A DNA stretch of 64,000 nucleotides, from NCBI GenBank assembly GCA_024998685.1, contig JACOEH010000006.1, positions 58,403 to 122,402 on the forward strand, written 5' to 3'. Below, one piece after another: positions 9,824-18,428 of this stretch. The DNA comes from Nitrospira sp. GTDB taxonomy: Bacteria > Nitrospirota > Nitrospiria > Nitrospirales > Nitrospiraceae. Positions within the stretch are counted from its first letter, which is position 1; each line of letters opens with the position of its first letter. The position numbers and the translations under genes were made by a program. The notes beneath the pieces were generated by a model. It saw only the letters and a program-made list of their open reading frames with translations, did no database searches and was not told the DNA's origin.

Positions 9824-10729
9824 ATGAAATCGATCGGGTTCATCGGACTTGGCAAGATGGGCAGTGCTATAGCCGGCAACCTGCTCAAGGCGGGATTCGA
9901 CCTTCATGTGCACAACCGGACACCTGATAAGGCCGCGGCCTTAGTTGCACAAGGAGCAAAACTGGCCCATGAGCCAGGCGACACCGTCCAGCCCGGCGGA
10001 ATCGTGATCACCATGCTGGCGAACGATCGGGCCCTTGAGGACGTCGTCGACGGCGACCGAGGGTTTGTGGAACGCCTCGGTCCTGAGGGCATCCATCTTT
10101 CAATGAGCACCGTCTCCCCGCGTCTGGCAAACCGTTTGGCTGAGCAGCATCGGCGCTCCGGGGTCGAGTATGTCGCTGCCCCGGTGTTCGGGCGCCCGGA
10201 GGCAGCGGCTGCGCGGAAGTTATGGATCTGTCTGTCCGGCTCCCCAATGTCGAAGCAGCGGGTGCGCCCCATCCTCGATTCCATCGGGCAAGGGACGTTT
10301 GATTTCGGCGAGGAACCGGCTGCGGCGCATGTCGTCAAGCTGGCGGGGAACTTCTTGCTGGCCTCTGCCGTTGAATCGCTTGCCGAGGCGCTTGTATTGG
10401 GAGAAAAAAACGGAATCGATCGAAGCAAATTGGCGGACATGCTGGGCAGTACCCTGTTTGCCTGCCCTGCTTACCAAACCTACGGCCGCGTGATCGCGCA
10501 GCAGCGTTTTCGACCGGCAGGCTTCACCGTGGAGTTGGGATTGAAGGATATCGATCTGGTGCTCCAGACCGCAGCCGACAGCACGACCCCGCTTCCATTG
10601 GCCGGCCTGCTCCACGATCGGTTCCTCGCCGCCGTCGCGAAGGGGCGAGGCGAACTTGATTGGTCTTCCGTATGGTTGGAGTCCGCAGAGAATGCGCGGT
10701 TATCGATCGAATACGGGCACGATGATTGA
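9824..10729 (+). CDS. NAD(P)-dependent beta-hydroxyacid dehydrogenase (HIBADH family)
   Basis: A 301-residue 3-hydroxyisobutyrate-dehydrogenase-like enzyme. N-terminal Rossmann motif GFIGLGKMGSAIAGNLL; HNRTPDKA after it suggests NADP preference; substrate loop STVSP; catalytic Lys block KLAGNFLLASAVES (K-x3-N). Family members oxidise or reduce beta-hydroxyacids such as hydroxyisobutyrate, tartronate semialdehyde or glyoxylate/succinic semialdehyde. Cytosolic, 242 bp after the FMN reductase with its own ribosome site (GAGGAG). Specific substrate not assignable. An aldehyde-detoxifying role (glyoxylate-reductase-like) would suit the surroundings. Confidence 0.87.
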   Translation: MKSIGFIGLGKMGSAIAGNLLKAGFDLHVHNRTPDKAAALVAQGAKLAHEPGDTVQPGGIVITMLANDRALEDVVDGDRGFVERLGPEGIHLSMSTVSPRLANRLAEQHRRSGVEYVAAPVFGRPEAAAARKLWICLSGSPMSKQRVRPILDSIGQGTFDFGEEPAAAHVVKLAGNFLLASAVESLAEALVLGEKNGIDRSKLADMLGSTLFACPAYQTYGRVIAQQRFRPAGFTVELGLKDIDLVLQTAADSTTPLPLAGLLHDRFLAAVAKGRGELDWSSVWLESAENARLSIEYGHDD

Positions 10730-10873
10730 CTCATCCTGCGACCGGAATCTCTTGCAGCAATACAAAATGAGACCATGAAGGAGGAACTCAGAAAAGGTCT
10801 GCTAGTGGCCGGTCCGATCTTTTATCAACTTCATTTGCTCTACAATCGCGAATCAAGCAAGAGGAGGAAAGCC

Positions 10874-11754
10874 ATGACCAGTAAGAATACCGAAACCGAC
10901 AAGCATCCTACCCCTGATCCGGCTGAAAATAATGTCTTCTTTCCCTCGGCCTACTCCCTAGAAAAGTTTACGTCGTCCAAATCCGATTGGCAGGGGCGGA
11001 CTACCCAAACCCCTATCGCGAGGGGAAATGGAAGGTACTCATTGATTGCCTCTGAAGAGAGATACCTTCTCATGCAAAACGGTACGATGTTTTCCACGGG
11101 AAACCACCCCGTTGAAATGCTCCTGCCGATGTACCATATGAACAAGGCCGGCTTCGAATTCGACATCGCGACTCTGTCGGGCAACCCCGTCAAGCTGGAA
11201 CTTTGGGCATTGCCGAAAGAAGACGAAGCCGTCCAGAGTGTGTATCAGAAGTACCTGGGGAAACTTAAAAGCCCCCTTAAGCTATCGGATGTGATCGAGA
11301 GCAAACTTGGAGACGACTCACATTATATCGCCGTCTTCATTCCGGGGGGCAGGGTGCCTTAACCGGAATCCCTGACAGCAAGGACGTCAAGCAGGTTCTC
11401 GAATGGGCGATGAGGAAAGACAAGCATGTTATTTCCCTATGCCATGGGCCGGCGGCGTTGCTGTCGGCGGCGCTCGGGGAGTCCAAGGACGACTTCATGT
11501 ATAAGGGCTATAAGATCTGTGTCTTCCCCGATTCCATCGATAAGGAAAATCCCGATATCGGATACATGCCCGGTCCGATGCGATGGTTTGTCGCCGAAAA
11601 GCTGAAGCAGCTCGGTGTTGAGATCCTCAATAGCGACATCACCGGGAAAACCCATCAGGATAGGAAGCTCATTACCGGTGACAGCCCGTTTGCCTCTAAC
11701 AATGTCGGGAAAGCAAGTGCTCAGGCTCTCCTGAAGGAGGTTGGGCTGAACTAG
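10874..11754 (+). pseudogene. hchA: Hsp31-like glyoxalase III / DJ-1 family protein, broken by a one-base shift
   Basis: Two adjacent frames together give a full HchA/Hsp31-like protein of about 292 residues. The first (to 11362) has the N-terminal lid region and ends at VFIPGG followed by a premature stop; the second carries the rest: [12 protein letters not shown], the catalytic Cys in VISLCHGPAALL, IGYMPGPMRWF, and LITGDSPFA. The break is at a run of six G (11344-11349); one extra G would restore PGGQGALTG. This is either a recent null allele, a slippage-prone tract or a base-calling error. The enzyme would convert methylglyoxal to lactate and act as a stress chaperone. ATG at 10874 has AGGAGGAAAGCC upstream. 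Confidence 0.82.
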
Positions 11755-11911
11755 GGTGTGACGTACTCCGGACTATGTCTTACAGTGACCGAAGAATATC
11801 GACTAAACCCAACATCGTGTTCGTGCATGGGGCATGGGGCGTGGGGCGACGGCTCACATTGGCGGCACGTCATTCCGCCGTCACCGCTTTACGTTTTCGG
11901 AACCGCACGAC

Positions 11912-13396
11912 TTAGTCCTTCTCTGTTATTTTCACGGAGTCATTATCACTTCCTCGGCTTACTGAGCTGTCCACGGCCCAACCGCCACCAAATGCTCTGG
12001 AAAGCGAGACCAAGGAGACACGGACGGCGGTTTCAGCTTTGACACGCTCGTCGTTGATTGAAAGTTTGGTGCGTTGAGCATCCAGCACGGATAAATAATC
12101 ACTCGCTCCCCTCTGGTATAAGGCTTCGGAGGATCGATACGTTTTCTCTGCTGCTGTTTCAGCCTTCAATAGTTGATCGCGGCGCTCCTTCGACGAGGTA
12201 TGGGCGACAAAGGCATTTTCCACGTCTTCCAAGGCGAGGAGGAAGGTTTTTTCGTACTTCGCCGCGACTTGATCCAGCCGCGCGTCGGCGGCAGCGATGT
12301 GCGCCCGAATGCGTCCCGCATTGAATATCGGAGCCGTGAGGCCCGCCCCCAGCGCATACACACTCTCCACCAGAGTCGGAAATCCGCCGATGGCCAGTGC
12401 GCCGACCCCTCCGCTCGTCGATAGCACCACCTTCGGGAACAAATCGGCCCGTGCTGCACCAAGGCCGGCTGCTGCTGCACTCACTTCGGTTTGCGCAAGG
12501 CGCAGATCAGGCCGTTGAAGGAGGAGGCTTGAAGGCAACATGTTTGGGATACCCGGCAGGTCGGAAGGATGACCTGTTGCAGCAACAAGCCGGTGTTCAA
12601 GTTTCGCCGGAGATTCGCCCAGCAACACGCTGAGGCGATGGATCAGCGTGACCTCAGCTGCGTTCAATCCCGGGAGGGCACTCTCGGTGCTATGTAGTAA
12701 GGCTTCCTGCCTGGACACTTCGGTTTCTTTCGTTAAACCGGTACGATAAAAAGCCTGCAGAGTTCTGAGCCTTTCCCGCTGGATGTCGATGTTTTCGCGC
12801 AGGATCACAGTTCGTTGCTGTGCGCCGCGTAGCTCCAGATAGTTCGTCGCCACCTGAGCTAGTAATACAACCTGTACTCCATGCCGTTCCTCTTCGGTTC
12901 CAGCGGCCTGAGCACCCGTTGCCTCAGCTTCAAGATGCCTGGCACCGAAAACATCCACCTCCCACCGTGCAGCAAGACCACCGGTGATTACATTCGCGGT
13001 GGGTGTGACCAGCTTTACCCCCTCGTTACCTGGTACTGCGATGATCCGATCAATCCGCTTTTCCCGGCCGCCCGAGGAAAAGAAGTCAACGCTGGGGTAG
13101 AGTGTCGATTCCGCGACAGTGACCATCGCGTTGGCTTCGCGAACGCGAGCCGTTGCGATTCTAAGGTCGTGGTTAGCGGCTAATGCTTGGCTGATCAACT
13201 CGTTCAGAAGTGGATCGCGAAATCCTCGCCACCATTCTTTGAGATCGGCCTGACGGGAATTGTCTTGAACAGCCGGGGCATGATGCCAATCCGTCGGAGT
13301 CGATACTGGTACCCGATCGCTCACACGCGTCGGTGTACACCCCCCTAACATGACGATCGTCAGGGCGACAAGTGGCAGTGAAGAGCGCGTCGTCAC
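11912..13396 (-). CDS. outer-membrane efflux lipoprotein (NodT/OprM family), inside the fused frame
   Basis: The 3' part of the fused frame read as its own gene: GTG at 13396 (GGAG 8 bases upstream) gives 494 residues, a normal length for this family. It would begin MTTRSSLPLVALTIVMLGGC, a textbook lipoprotein signal. OEP repeats follow: WWRGFRDPLLNELI, LAARWEVDVFGA, RPDLRLAQTEVSAAAAGLGA, LALEDVENAFVAH and YQRGASDYLSVLDAQRTKLS. It forms the outer-membrane channel for the permease and adaptor encoded upstream. Whether it is made separately or cut from a polyprotein cannot be told from sequence. Confidence 0.72.
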   Translation of the reverse strand: MTTRSSLPLVALTIVMLGGCTPTRVSDRVPVSTPTDWHHAPAVQDNSRQADLKEWWRGFRDPLLNELISQALAANHDLRIATARVREANAMVTVAESTLYPSVDFFSSGGREKRIDRIIAVPGNEGVKLVTPTANVITGGLAARWEVDVFGARHLEAEATGAQAAGTEEERHGVQVVLLAQVATNYLELRGAQQRTVILRENIDIQRERLRTLQAFYRTGLTKETEVSRQEALLHSTESALPGLNAAEVTLIHRLSVLLGESPAKLEHRLVAATGHPSDLPGIPNMLPSSLLLQRPDLRLAQTEVSAAAAGLGAARADLFPKVVLSTSGGVGALAIGGFPTLVESVYALGAGLTAPIFNAGRIRAHIAAADARLDQVAAKYEKTFLLALEDVENAFVAHTSSKERRDQLLKAETAAEKTYRSSEALYQRGASDYLSVLDAQRTKLSINDERVKAETAVRVSLVSLSRAFGGGWAVDSSVSRGSDNDSVKITEKD

Positions 13397-16300
13397 GGCA
13401 ATCGCTCCATCAACAATTACTGAATCCCCGGGAAACACTATTTCATTTGACCCTGCCGGCGACGCATCTGCATGAGCCTGGTTCCGTTTGACCCGAAACC
13501 AGGCCGCATACAACGCGGGCAGGAAGAACACGGTCAGTATGGTCGCGATCGTGAGTCCGCCCATGATAGCGATAGCCTGCGGCCCGAAGAAATCGTTGCG
13601 CGACAACGGAATCATCGCCAGGATCGCCGCCGCTGCAGTCAACAGGATGGGCCGGAAACGCCGGACGGTCGATTCTACGATGGCGGTCCAGGTATCCCGG
13701 CCGGCCTTTTCGTCCTGCTCGATCTGATCCACGAGGATCACCGAGTTGCGCATGATCATGCCGGCCAGGGCGATAATGCCGAGCAGGGCTACGAAGCCGA
13801 AGGGAGCGCCGAACAGCAACAGCGCGAATGCGGCCCCGATCACACCCAAAGGAGCCGTGACGAACACCAGGAACGTTCGGGACAGGTTCTGTAACTGCAT
13901 CATAAGCAGGATGAGTGTGACGATCACGACCAGCGGAATCCAGATCAGGATCGACTTCTGAGCGATCCAGGCGTCTTCCTTGGCCGCGCCGGTTTCGATG
14001 AAATAGCCGGCGGGGAGGCTGTCTTTGACGGGCTCGAGCTTCGGAACGATCTGCGCGGCTACATCGGGCGCCAGCATGCCGTCCGCCACGTCGGCCCGCA
14101 CTGAAATCGCCGGGAAGCGATTCCGGCGCCAACGGACGCCATCCTCGAACACGGTTTCAGATTTGACCAGTTGCGCCAGCGGCATCGATTTTCCGTTGGC
14201 CGTTCGTACTGCCACATCGGGCAACTCGTCGGCGGCGCCCCGCAAGTTCTTTTGCGCCCTCCACACGATGTCGATGAGCTTGTCGTCCTCGCGGAACTGT
14301 CCGACGGGAATTCCCGTATAGTGAGCTTGCAAGGTTTGCGACAAGCTTACAGTCGAGACGCCGAGTGCACGCGCCTTGTCCTGATCGAGGACGAGACGAG
14401 ACGCAGGAATGCGATCGTGCCAGTCGTCGTTCACATCCACCGCGTTGGGGTTGGCGCGCACGACCTCAGCCACCCGGTCGGCGATGGTTCGAACGATCTT
14501 GGGATCTTCACCGAACACCCTGAACACGAGCGGATAGTCCATCGGTGGCCCGACATTGAGTCGCATGGCGCGTCCCCGCACTTCCGGGAAATCCGTGGCG
14601 AAAGCCAGGCGGATGCGTTGCATGACCCGTTCGCGGGCCACGTTGTCACGAGTCATCACGACGAATTCGGCGAGGTTGGTATTGACCAGTTGTTGCACGA
14701 TCAGGAGGAAAAACCTCGGGCTGCCGCTGCCGACATAAGCCGCGTAATTCACCACATCCTCATCTGTGGCAAGCAGCGTCTCCATGCGCTTGGCGACCGC
14801 TTCAGTTTGCGCGAAGGCACTGCCCTCCGGCAGCCACAGGTCGATGATGACTTCCGGCCGATTGGACAACGGGAAAAACTGTTCGGGGACTTGGGTCAAA
14901 GTTGCGACGCCGACGCCGAACAGCGCCACCGTGCCGATGATCACTGCCTTGCGATGTTCCACGCAACGATCCACCCAGCGGCGCAGACGATTATAGAACG
15001 GCGTGTCAAAAAGGTCGTGGCCGGGGGTGTGCCCGTTGGCCTTAGTCTTGAGCATCAGAAAGCCCAGATAGGGTGTGAAGACCACCGCACCGATCCACGA
15101 TAGGGACAGCGAGATGGCCATCACCTGAAAAATCGCCACCGTGTATTCACCGGCTTGCGACTTAGCCAGGCCTACCGGTAGAAAGCCGGCAATGGTGATC
15201 AAGGTTCCGGTCAGCATGGGAAACGCCGTAGCGCGGTAGGCAAAAGTCGCGGCGCGCATCCGATCCCACCCCTCTTCGAGTTTGCGCGCCATCATCTCGA
15301 TCGCAATCATGGCGTCGTCCACCAGAAGGCCCAACCCGAGAATCAAGGCGCCCAGCGAAATGCGATGAATTTCCATGTCCAAGAGCCACATGCACAGCAA
15401 CGTTCCGGCCAGAACCAGAGGCACTGTCAGCCCGACGACGGAGCCGGTGCGAAATCCGAGACTCAGGAAGCTGACGAGCAGCACCGCCGCCAGCGCCTCG
15501 AAGAAGGTGCGCAGGAATTCGCCGATGGCCGTTTTGACCACGCGCGATTGATCGGCGACCCGTTCGACCTCGACGCCCACCGGAAGTTCCCCCTCGATCC
15601 AAGTCATGGTGGTTTCAAGCGCTTTGCCCAGTTCCAGCACATCGCCTTTCTTGTGCATGGTCACGCCGAGACCGATGGCTTCCTTGCCGTTGAAGCGCAT
15701 CTTGAATTCCGGCGGATCGGTGTAGCCCCGCGTCACCTTGGCGAAATCGCTGACCCTGATGGTCCGGCCTTCGAGACGTACCGCCAGGTTCGCCACGCTA
15801 TCCACCGAGTCGAATGGGCCGGTGAGTCGTATGGGGAGATTGCGCTGTGAAGAAAACACTGTTCCCGCCGGCACCATGCCATTCTGCGCCTGGAGTACTT
15901 GAGCGACTGCTGCGGCGTCCAGACCCAGTTCGGCCAGCTTCTTGTCGGAAAACTCGACGTAAATCTTTTCGTCCTGGACGCCGATGAGATCGACTTTCTC
16001 GACATCCTTGACGCGCAAGATCTGCTGTCGAGCCGAATCTGCCGCAGTTTTCAGCTCGGCGTAGCTGAAGCCTTCCCCGGAAAAGGCATAGAGGAGGCTG
16101 TAGGTGTCGCCGAACTCGTCATTGAAGAAGGGGCCGACGATGCCGGGCGGCAAGCTCATGCGGATGTCACCGACCTTCTTGCGCACTTGATACCAGAGAT
16201 CGGCAATTTCTTTAGCTGGCGTATCTTCACGAGGTGTGACAAAAATGACCGATTCGCCGGATTTCGAGTAGCTGCGGATGAAGTCTAGATTGGGTAGTTC

Positions 16301-16525
16301 CTGGATTTTCTTTTCCAGGCGGTCGGTCACCTGTTGCTCTGTTTCCAGCGCGGTTGCCCCAGGATAGAGGGTTTTCACGACCATCACCCGGAAGGTGAAC
16401 GTCGGGTCTTCCCGCTGTCCCAGCTGGGAATAGGCGAGAATTCCCCCGAGCAGCACCAGCACCATGAAAAAACCGGTGATGGAGCGATGTGTGAGTGCCC
16501 ACTCGCTCAGATTGAAATCCTTCAT
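11912..16525 (-). CDS. RND efflux permease joined in frame to an outer-membrane factor (1537 codons)
   Basis: One uninterrupted frame encodes an HAE-type RND permease (residues 1 to about 1035: N-terminal TM ITGFFMVLVLLGGILAY, RND motifs DDAMIAIEM and the C-terminal TM block IALAGMIMRNSVILVDQI) followed by a complete NodT/OprM-type outer-membrane lipoprotein (from about residue 1044). The two are normally separate genes. The linker contains a lipobox, VALTIVMLGGC, preceded by TTR. Topology allows it: the permease ends in the cytoplasm, so the internal signal could be exported and cut by signal peptidase II. Independent translation from the internal GTG at 13396 is equally possible. It overlaps the adaptor gene by 4 bp (ATGA), so adaptor, permease and outer-membrane factor form one operon. 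Confidence 0.85.
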   Translation of the reverse strand: MKDFNLSEWALTHRSITGFFMVLVLLGGILAYSQLGQREDPTFTFRVMVVKTLYPGATALETEQQVTDRLEKKIQELPNLDFIRSYSKSGESVIFVTPREDTPAKEIADLWYQVRKKVGDIRMSLPPGIVGPFFNDEFGDTYSLLYAFSGEGFSYAELKTAADSARQQILRVKDVEKVDLIGVQDEKIYVEFSDKKLAELGLDAAAVAQVLQAQNGMVPAGTVFSSQRNLPIRLTGPFDSVDSVANLAVRLEGRTIRVSDFAKVTRGYTDPPEFKMRFNGKEAIGLGVTMHKKGDVLELGKALETTMTWIEGELPVGVEVERVADQSRVVKTAIGEFLRTFFEALAAVLLVSFLSLGFRTGSVVGLTVPLVLAGTLLCMWLLDMEIHRISLGALILGLGLLVDDAMIAIEMMARKLEEGWDRMRAATFAYRATAFPMLTGTLITIAGFLPVGLAKSQAGEYTVAIFQVMAISLSLSWIGAVVFTPYLGFLMLKTKANGHTPGHDLFDTPFYNRLRRWVDRCVEHRKAVIIGTVALFGVGVATLTQVPEQFFPLSNRPEVIIDLWLPEGSAFAQTEAVAKRMETLLATDEDVVNYAAYVGSGSPRFFLLIVQQLVNTNLAEFVVMTRDNVARERVMQRIRLAFATDFPEVRGRAMRLNVGPPMDYPLVFRVFGEDPKIVRTIADRVAEVVRANPNAVDVNDDWHDRIPASRLVLDQDKARALGVSTVSLSQTLQAHYTGIPVGQFREDDKLIDIVWRAQKNLRGAADELPDVAVRTANGKSMPLAQLVKSETVFEDGVRWRRNRFPAISVRADVADGMLAPDVAAQIVPKLEPVKDSLPAGYFIETGAAKEDAWIAQKSILIWIPLVVIVTLILLMMQLQNLSRTFLVFVTAPLGVIGAAFALLLFGAPFGFVALLGIIALAGMIMRNSVILVDQIEQDEKAGRDTWTAIVESTVRRFRPILLTAAAAILAMIPLSRNDFFGPQAIAIMGGLTIATILTVFFLPALYAAWFRVKRNQAHADASPAGSNEIVFPGDSVIVDGAIAVTTRSSLPLVALTIVMLGGCTPTRVSDRVPVSTPTDWHHAPAVQDNSRQADLKEWWRGFRDPLLNELISQALAANHDLRIATARVREANAMVTVAESTLYPSVDFFSSGGREKRIDRIIAVPGNEGVKLVTPTANVITGGLAARWEVDVFGARHLEAEATGAQAAGTEEERHGVQVVLLAQVATNYLELRGAQQRTVILRENIDIQRERLRTLQAFYRTGLTKETEVSRQEALLHSTESALPGLNAAEVTLIHRLSVLLGESPAKLEHRLVAATGHPSDLPGIPNMLPSSLLLQRPDLRLAQTEVSAAAAGLGAARADLFPKVVLSTSGGVGALAIGGFPTLVESVYALGAGLTAPIFNAGRIRAHIAAADARLDQVAAKYEKTFLLALEDVENAFVAHTSSKERRDQLLKAETAAEKTYRSSEALYQRGASDYLSVLDAQRTKLSINDERVKAETAVRVSLVSLSRAFGGGWAVDSSVSRGSDNDSVKITEKD

Positions 16526-17652
16526 GGCTGATCCTCCTTGCTTTCGGCGACGAAGCCGTGCATGGCCGCCGCGACCTGTTCCGGCAGGCGCACCGCCTGT
16601 CCTTCAGCTAGGCGCTGGACGCCGGCGCTGATGACCAATTGTCCGGACACGACTCCCGCGACGACAATGCGCTCTCCGTCCAGTGCCTCGCCCAGCTGAA
16701 CCGGCACGGATCTGACCGTGCCGGTCTGCTCGTCCACCAGCCATACACGCGGCCGTCCAGAATCGTTCTGAGGGGTAAATACGGCGGAGAGTGGAACGGC
16801 GATGCGCGGTGGGGTAGTCAACGGAATCCACACCGTCGCCGTCTTACCGAGCCGTGCTTCATCCTGTCCCTCAAGCAGTGTCGCTTTGACGCGATAGGTG
16901 CGGCTGGCCGGGTCGGCCGCCGCCGCGATCTCGCGAATACGTGCCGTGATTTGCCTGTCGCCGCCGGCCCACAAGGTCACGCGGACTGTCTGGTAGAGTT
17001 CGATTCCAGCCACACGCTGCTCAGGGATATCGATATGGATTTCCTTCTCATCAAGCCGGGCCAGCTTGACGACCGGCTGACCGGCAGCCACCACCTGCCC
17101 GATCTCGGCTTCCAGCGCCGTCACCACGCCGTCCCGATCCGCCAGCAGATCGGTGTATTGTAATTGGTTGGTCGCTTGGCTCAGTTGCGCGTTCAGCGCC
17201 GCGACCCGTTCCCGCGCGGTGATATAAGCGGTTTCATGCCGGTCGAACTCGGCTGGACTAATGACCCGCAGGTTCAAGAGTTCACGGTAACGTGTCAGAT
17301 CATCCCGGGCAAAATCCTGTTCGGCCTGGGCGGATTTGAGCTGAGCGTGAAGCGCGTCCGTTCCAAGTCGATAATCGTTGGAATCAAGCCTCGCTAAGCG
17401 CTGACCTTTGTGCACGCGATCTCCCACCTCAACGGGACGGTGAAGCATTTTGCCCGATACCCGGAAGGCTAAGGTCGTCTCGTATCGTGCCCGTACTTCC
17501 CCGGCGAAACTCATCACCCCTGCGGCGGTCTCATCGCCGATTCGGACGACCTTCACGGGCCGTACAGCCTGCTGGGGCTGTCTGTCTTGAGGGGTGCACC
17601 CAAGAAACATCGTGAGTGATAGCAGCAGGCAAGCAAGGAATTTTCCTCGCAC
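16522..17652 (-). CDS. RND periplasmic adaptor lipoprotein (membrane fusion protein)
   Basis: Links the permease to the outer-membrane channel. From the GTG at 17652 the protein is 376 residues with a lipoprotein signal (CLLLSLTMFLGC); then the barrel-sandwich halves (RVSGKMLHRPVEVGDRVHKG and LLADRDGVVTALEAEIGQVV) flank a coiled-coil hairpin, followed by beta-barrel and membrane-proximal domains. The same frame stays open upstream to 17910, and an ATG at 17835 with a good ribosome site would add 61 residues that look like the head of an unrelated NmrA-type protein; with that start the lipoprotein signal would be internal. I take 17652 as the functional start by family length. The gene is downstream of marR on the same strand and preceded by a MarR-box-like site. 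Confidence 0.82.
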   Translation of the reverse strand: MRGKFLACLLLSLTMFLGCTPQDRQPQQAVRPVKVVRIGDETAAGVMSFAGEVRARYETTLAFRVSGKMLHRPVEVGDRVHKGQRLARLDSNDYRLGTDALHAQLKSAQAEQDFARDDLTRYRELLNLRVISPAEFDRHETAYITARERVAALNAQLSQATNQLQYTDLLADRDGVVTALEAEIGQVVAAGQPVVKLARLDEKEIHIDIPEQRVAGIELYQTVRVTLWAGGDRQITARIREIAAAADPASRTYRVKATLLEGQDEARLGKTATVWIPLTTPPRIAVPLSAVFTPQNDSGRPRVWLVDEQTGTVRSVPVQLGEALDGERIVVAGVVSGQLVISAGVQRLAEGQAVRLPEQVAAAMHGFVAESKEDQP

Positions 17653-17835
17653 ATTCCTGATCGATGACAGCGGTCTGTCTCCGAAGATTGAAGACCGCCG
17701 GAGGTCTGCTCGTCGTTTTGCGAAAACACACACCAGGAACCCCTTCTCGAACTGTAACAATTCGAGCTGTAACAATGCGGCTTGAAATCCAGTTTGTCCG
17801 AGCGCTGCCGTGATCAACATTCTTGGCTTTGTCAT
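17653..17835 (-). pseudogene. NmrA-type NAD(P)-binding protein, N-terminal fragment fused to the adaptor frame
   Basis: The 61 codons before the adaptor read MTKPRMLITAALGQTGFQAA and continue through FEKGFLVCVFAKRRAD, which matches the start of NmrA-like NAD(P)-binding proteins (Rossmann strand, GxTGxxG-like turn, then the NADP-binding Arg block). A small duplication (CTGTAACAATTCGAG beside CTGTAACAAT on the + strand, near 17755-17775) has inserted extra residues. The original start and ribosome site (AGGGAGACAAC) are kept, so ribosomes loading here would read straight into the adaptor. The rest of the NmrA gene is absent. Confidence 0.55.
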
Positions 17836-17886
17836 GTTGTCTCCCTCTCTTGGTTTCGTGCGCGGCGAGTGCCAAATGGCATGTAG

Positions 17887-17898
17887 TTGTATATGCAA
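17887..17898. promoter_or_regulatory. candidate MarR operator ahead of the efflux operon
   Basis: TTGTATATGCAA matches the perfect palindrome TTGCATATGCAA upstream of marR (18403-18414) at 11 of 12 positions. It lies between the marR stop and the ATG at 17835, about 50 bases before it. A repeated 12-bp palindrome at both regulator and target is what a self-regulating MarR repressor would use. Binding is inferred, not shown. Confidence 0.55.
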
Positions 17899-17920
17899 GT
17901 ACATAATCAAAAAAACTCAC

Positions 17921-18391
17921 CTACCCCGACGGAAGTCCGAACTTGTTTGCTGCGAGCCTTTTCAAAAGTGTCTCGCCCTCATCCCCGATCAGCTTTCGCG
18001 CGCGATCCTGCGCCTTTCGCCAAGACGGAACGATTTGACTTAGAAGATCACGACCTTTCGCAGTGACTTGCAACGGCGAGCCGCGACCGTCTTCTCCATC
18101 GATAAGCTCTTCTATCCAACCATTGGTCAGCATTATCTTGAGATTCCGGGTCAGCGTTGATGGGTCGAGGTGAAGACGCTTCCCAATGTCGATACGTCGA
18201 ACGGGGCCGACCCTCGCTATAAGGACCAGGAGATTGAGTTGTGTTGCCTTCAAGCCGTAGGAGCGCAATTCATCATCGTAGATGCCTGTGAGAATACGAT
18301 TGAGTATGCGTGCACGACTCAAGAGACACTCACATACGATCTGCTCAATATGATCTTTGTTTTGTTTCATTTCTGGTAATTCCAGTTTCAT
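17921..18391 (-). CDS. MarR family transcriptional regulator
   Basis: A 156-residue winged-helix regulator (149 from the second Met at 18370). Family features: dimerisation helix RARILNRILTGIYDDELRSYG, recognition-helix region LHLDPSTLTRNLKIMLTNGWI and the wing DGRGSPLQVTAKG. It lies directly upstream of, and on the same strand as, the adaptor-permease operon, so it probably represses that operon and itself in response to a toxic organic ligand. A TTGACA/AATAAA promoter with a perfect palindrome between the elements would place the transcript start near 18391, which favours 18370 as the true start. Family confident, ligand unknown. Confidence 0.88.
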   Translation of the reverse strand: MKLELPEMKQNKDHIEQIVCECLLSRARILNRILTGIYDDELRSYGLKATQLNLLVLIARVGPVRRIDIGKRLHLDPSTLTRNLKIMLTNGWIEELIDGEDGRGSPLQVTAKGRDLLSQIVPSWRKAQDRARKLIGDEGETLLKRLAANKFGLPSG

Positions 18392-18398
18392 TGAGCAT

Positions 18399-18428
18399 TT
18401 TATTGCATATGCAAATATATCGTGTCAA
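18399..18428 (-). promoter_or_regulatory. probable marR promoter
   Basis: On the minus strand a consensus -35 TTGACA (18423-18428) is followed after 18 bases by AATAAA (18399-18404), a 4/6 match to the -10 box. The spacer contains a perfect 12-bp palindrome, so a bound repressor would block RNA polymerase. Confidence 0.5.
18403..18414. promoter_or_regulatory. candidate MarR operator (perfect palindrome) in the marR promoter
   Basis: TTGCATATGCAA is a perfect 12-bp inverted repeat lying between and partly over the -35/-10 elements of marR. A near-copy (11/12) precedes the efflux operon at 17887-17898. This pairing is the main reason for calling it an operator. Confidence 0.58.

Noticed and set aside
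14171..15103. 310-codon open frame on the plus strand
   Set aside because: Antisense to the leftward RND permease; His/Asp/Arg-rich shadow.
17836..17910. Further upstream start for the efflux adaptor at 17910
   Set aside because: It would cover the operator-like site and precede even the NmrA-like head; no ribosome site.
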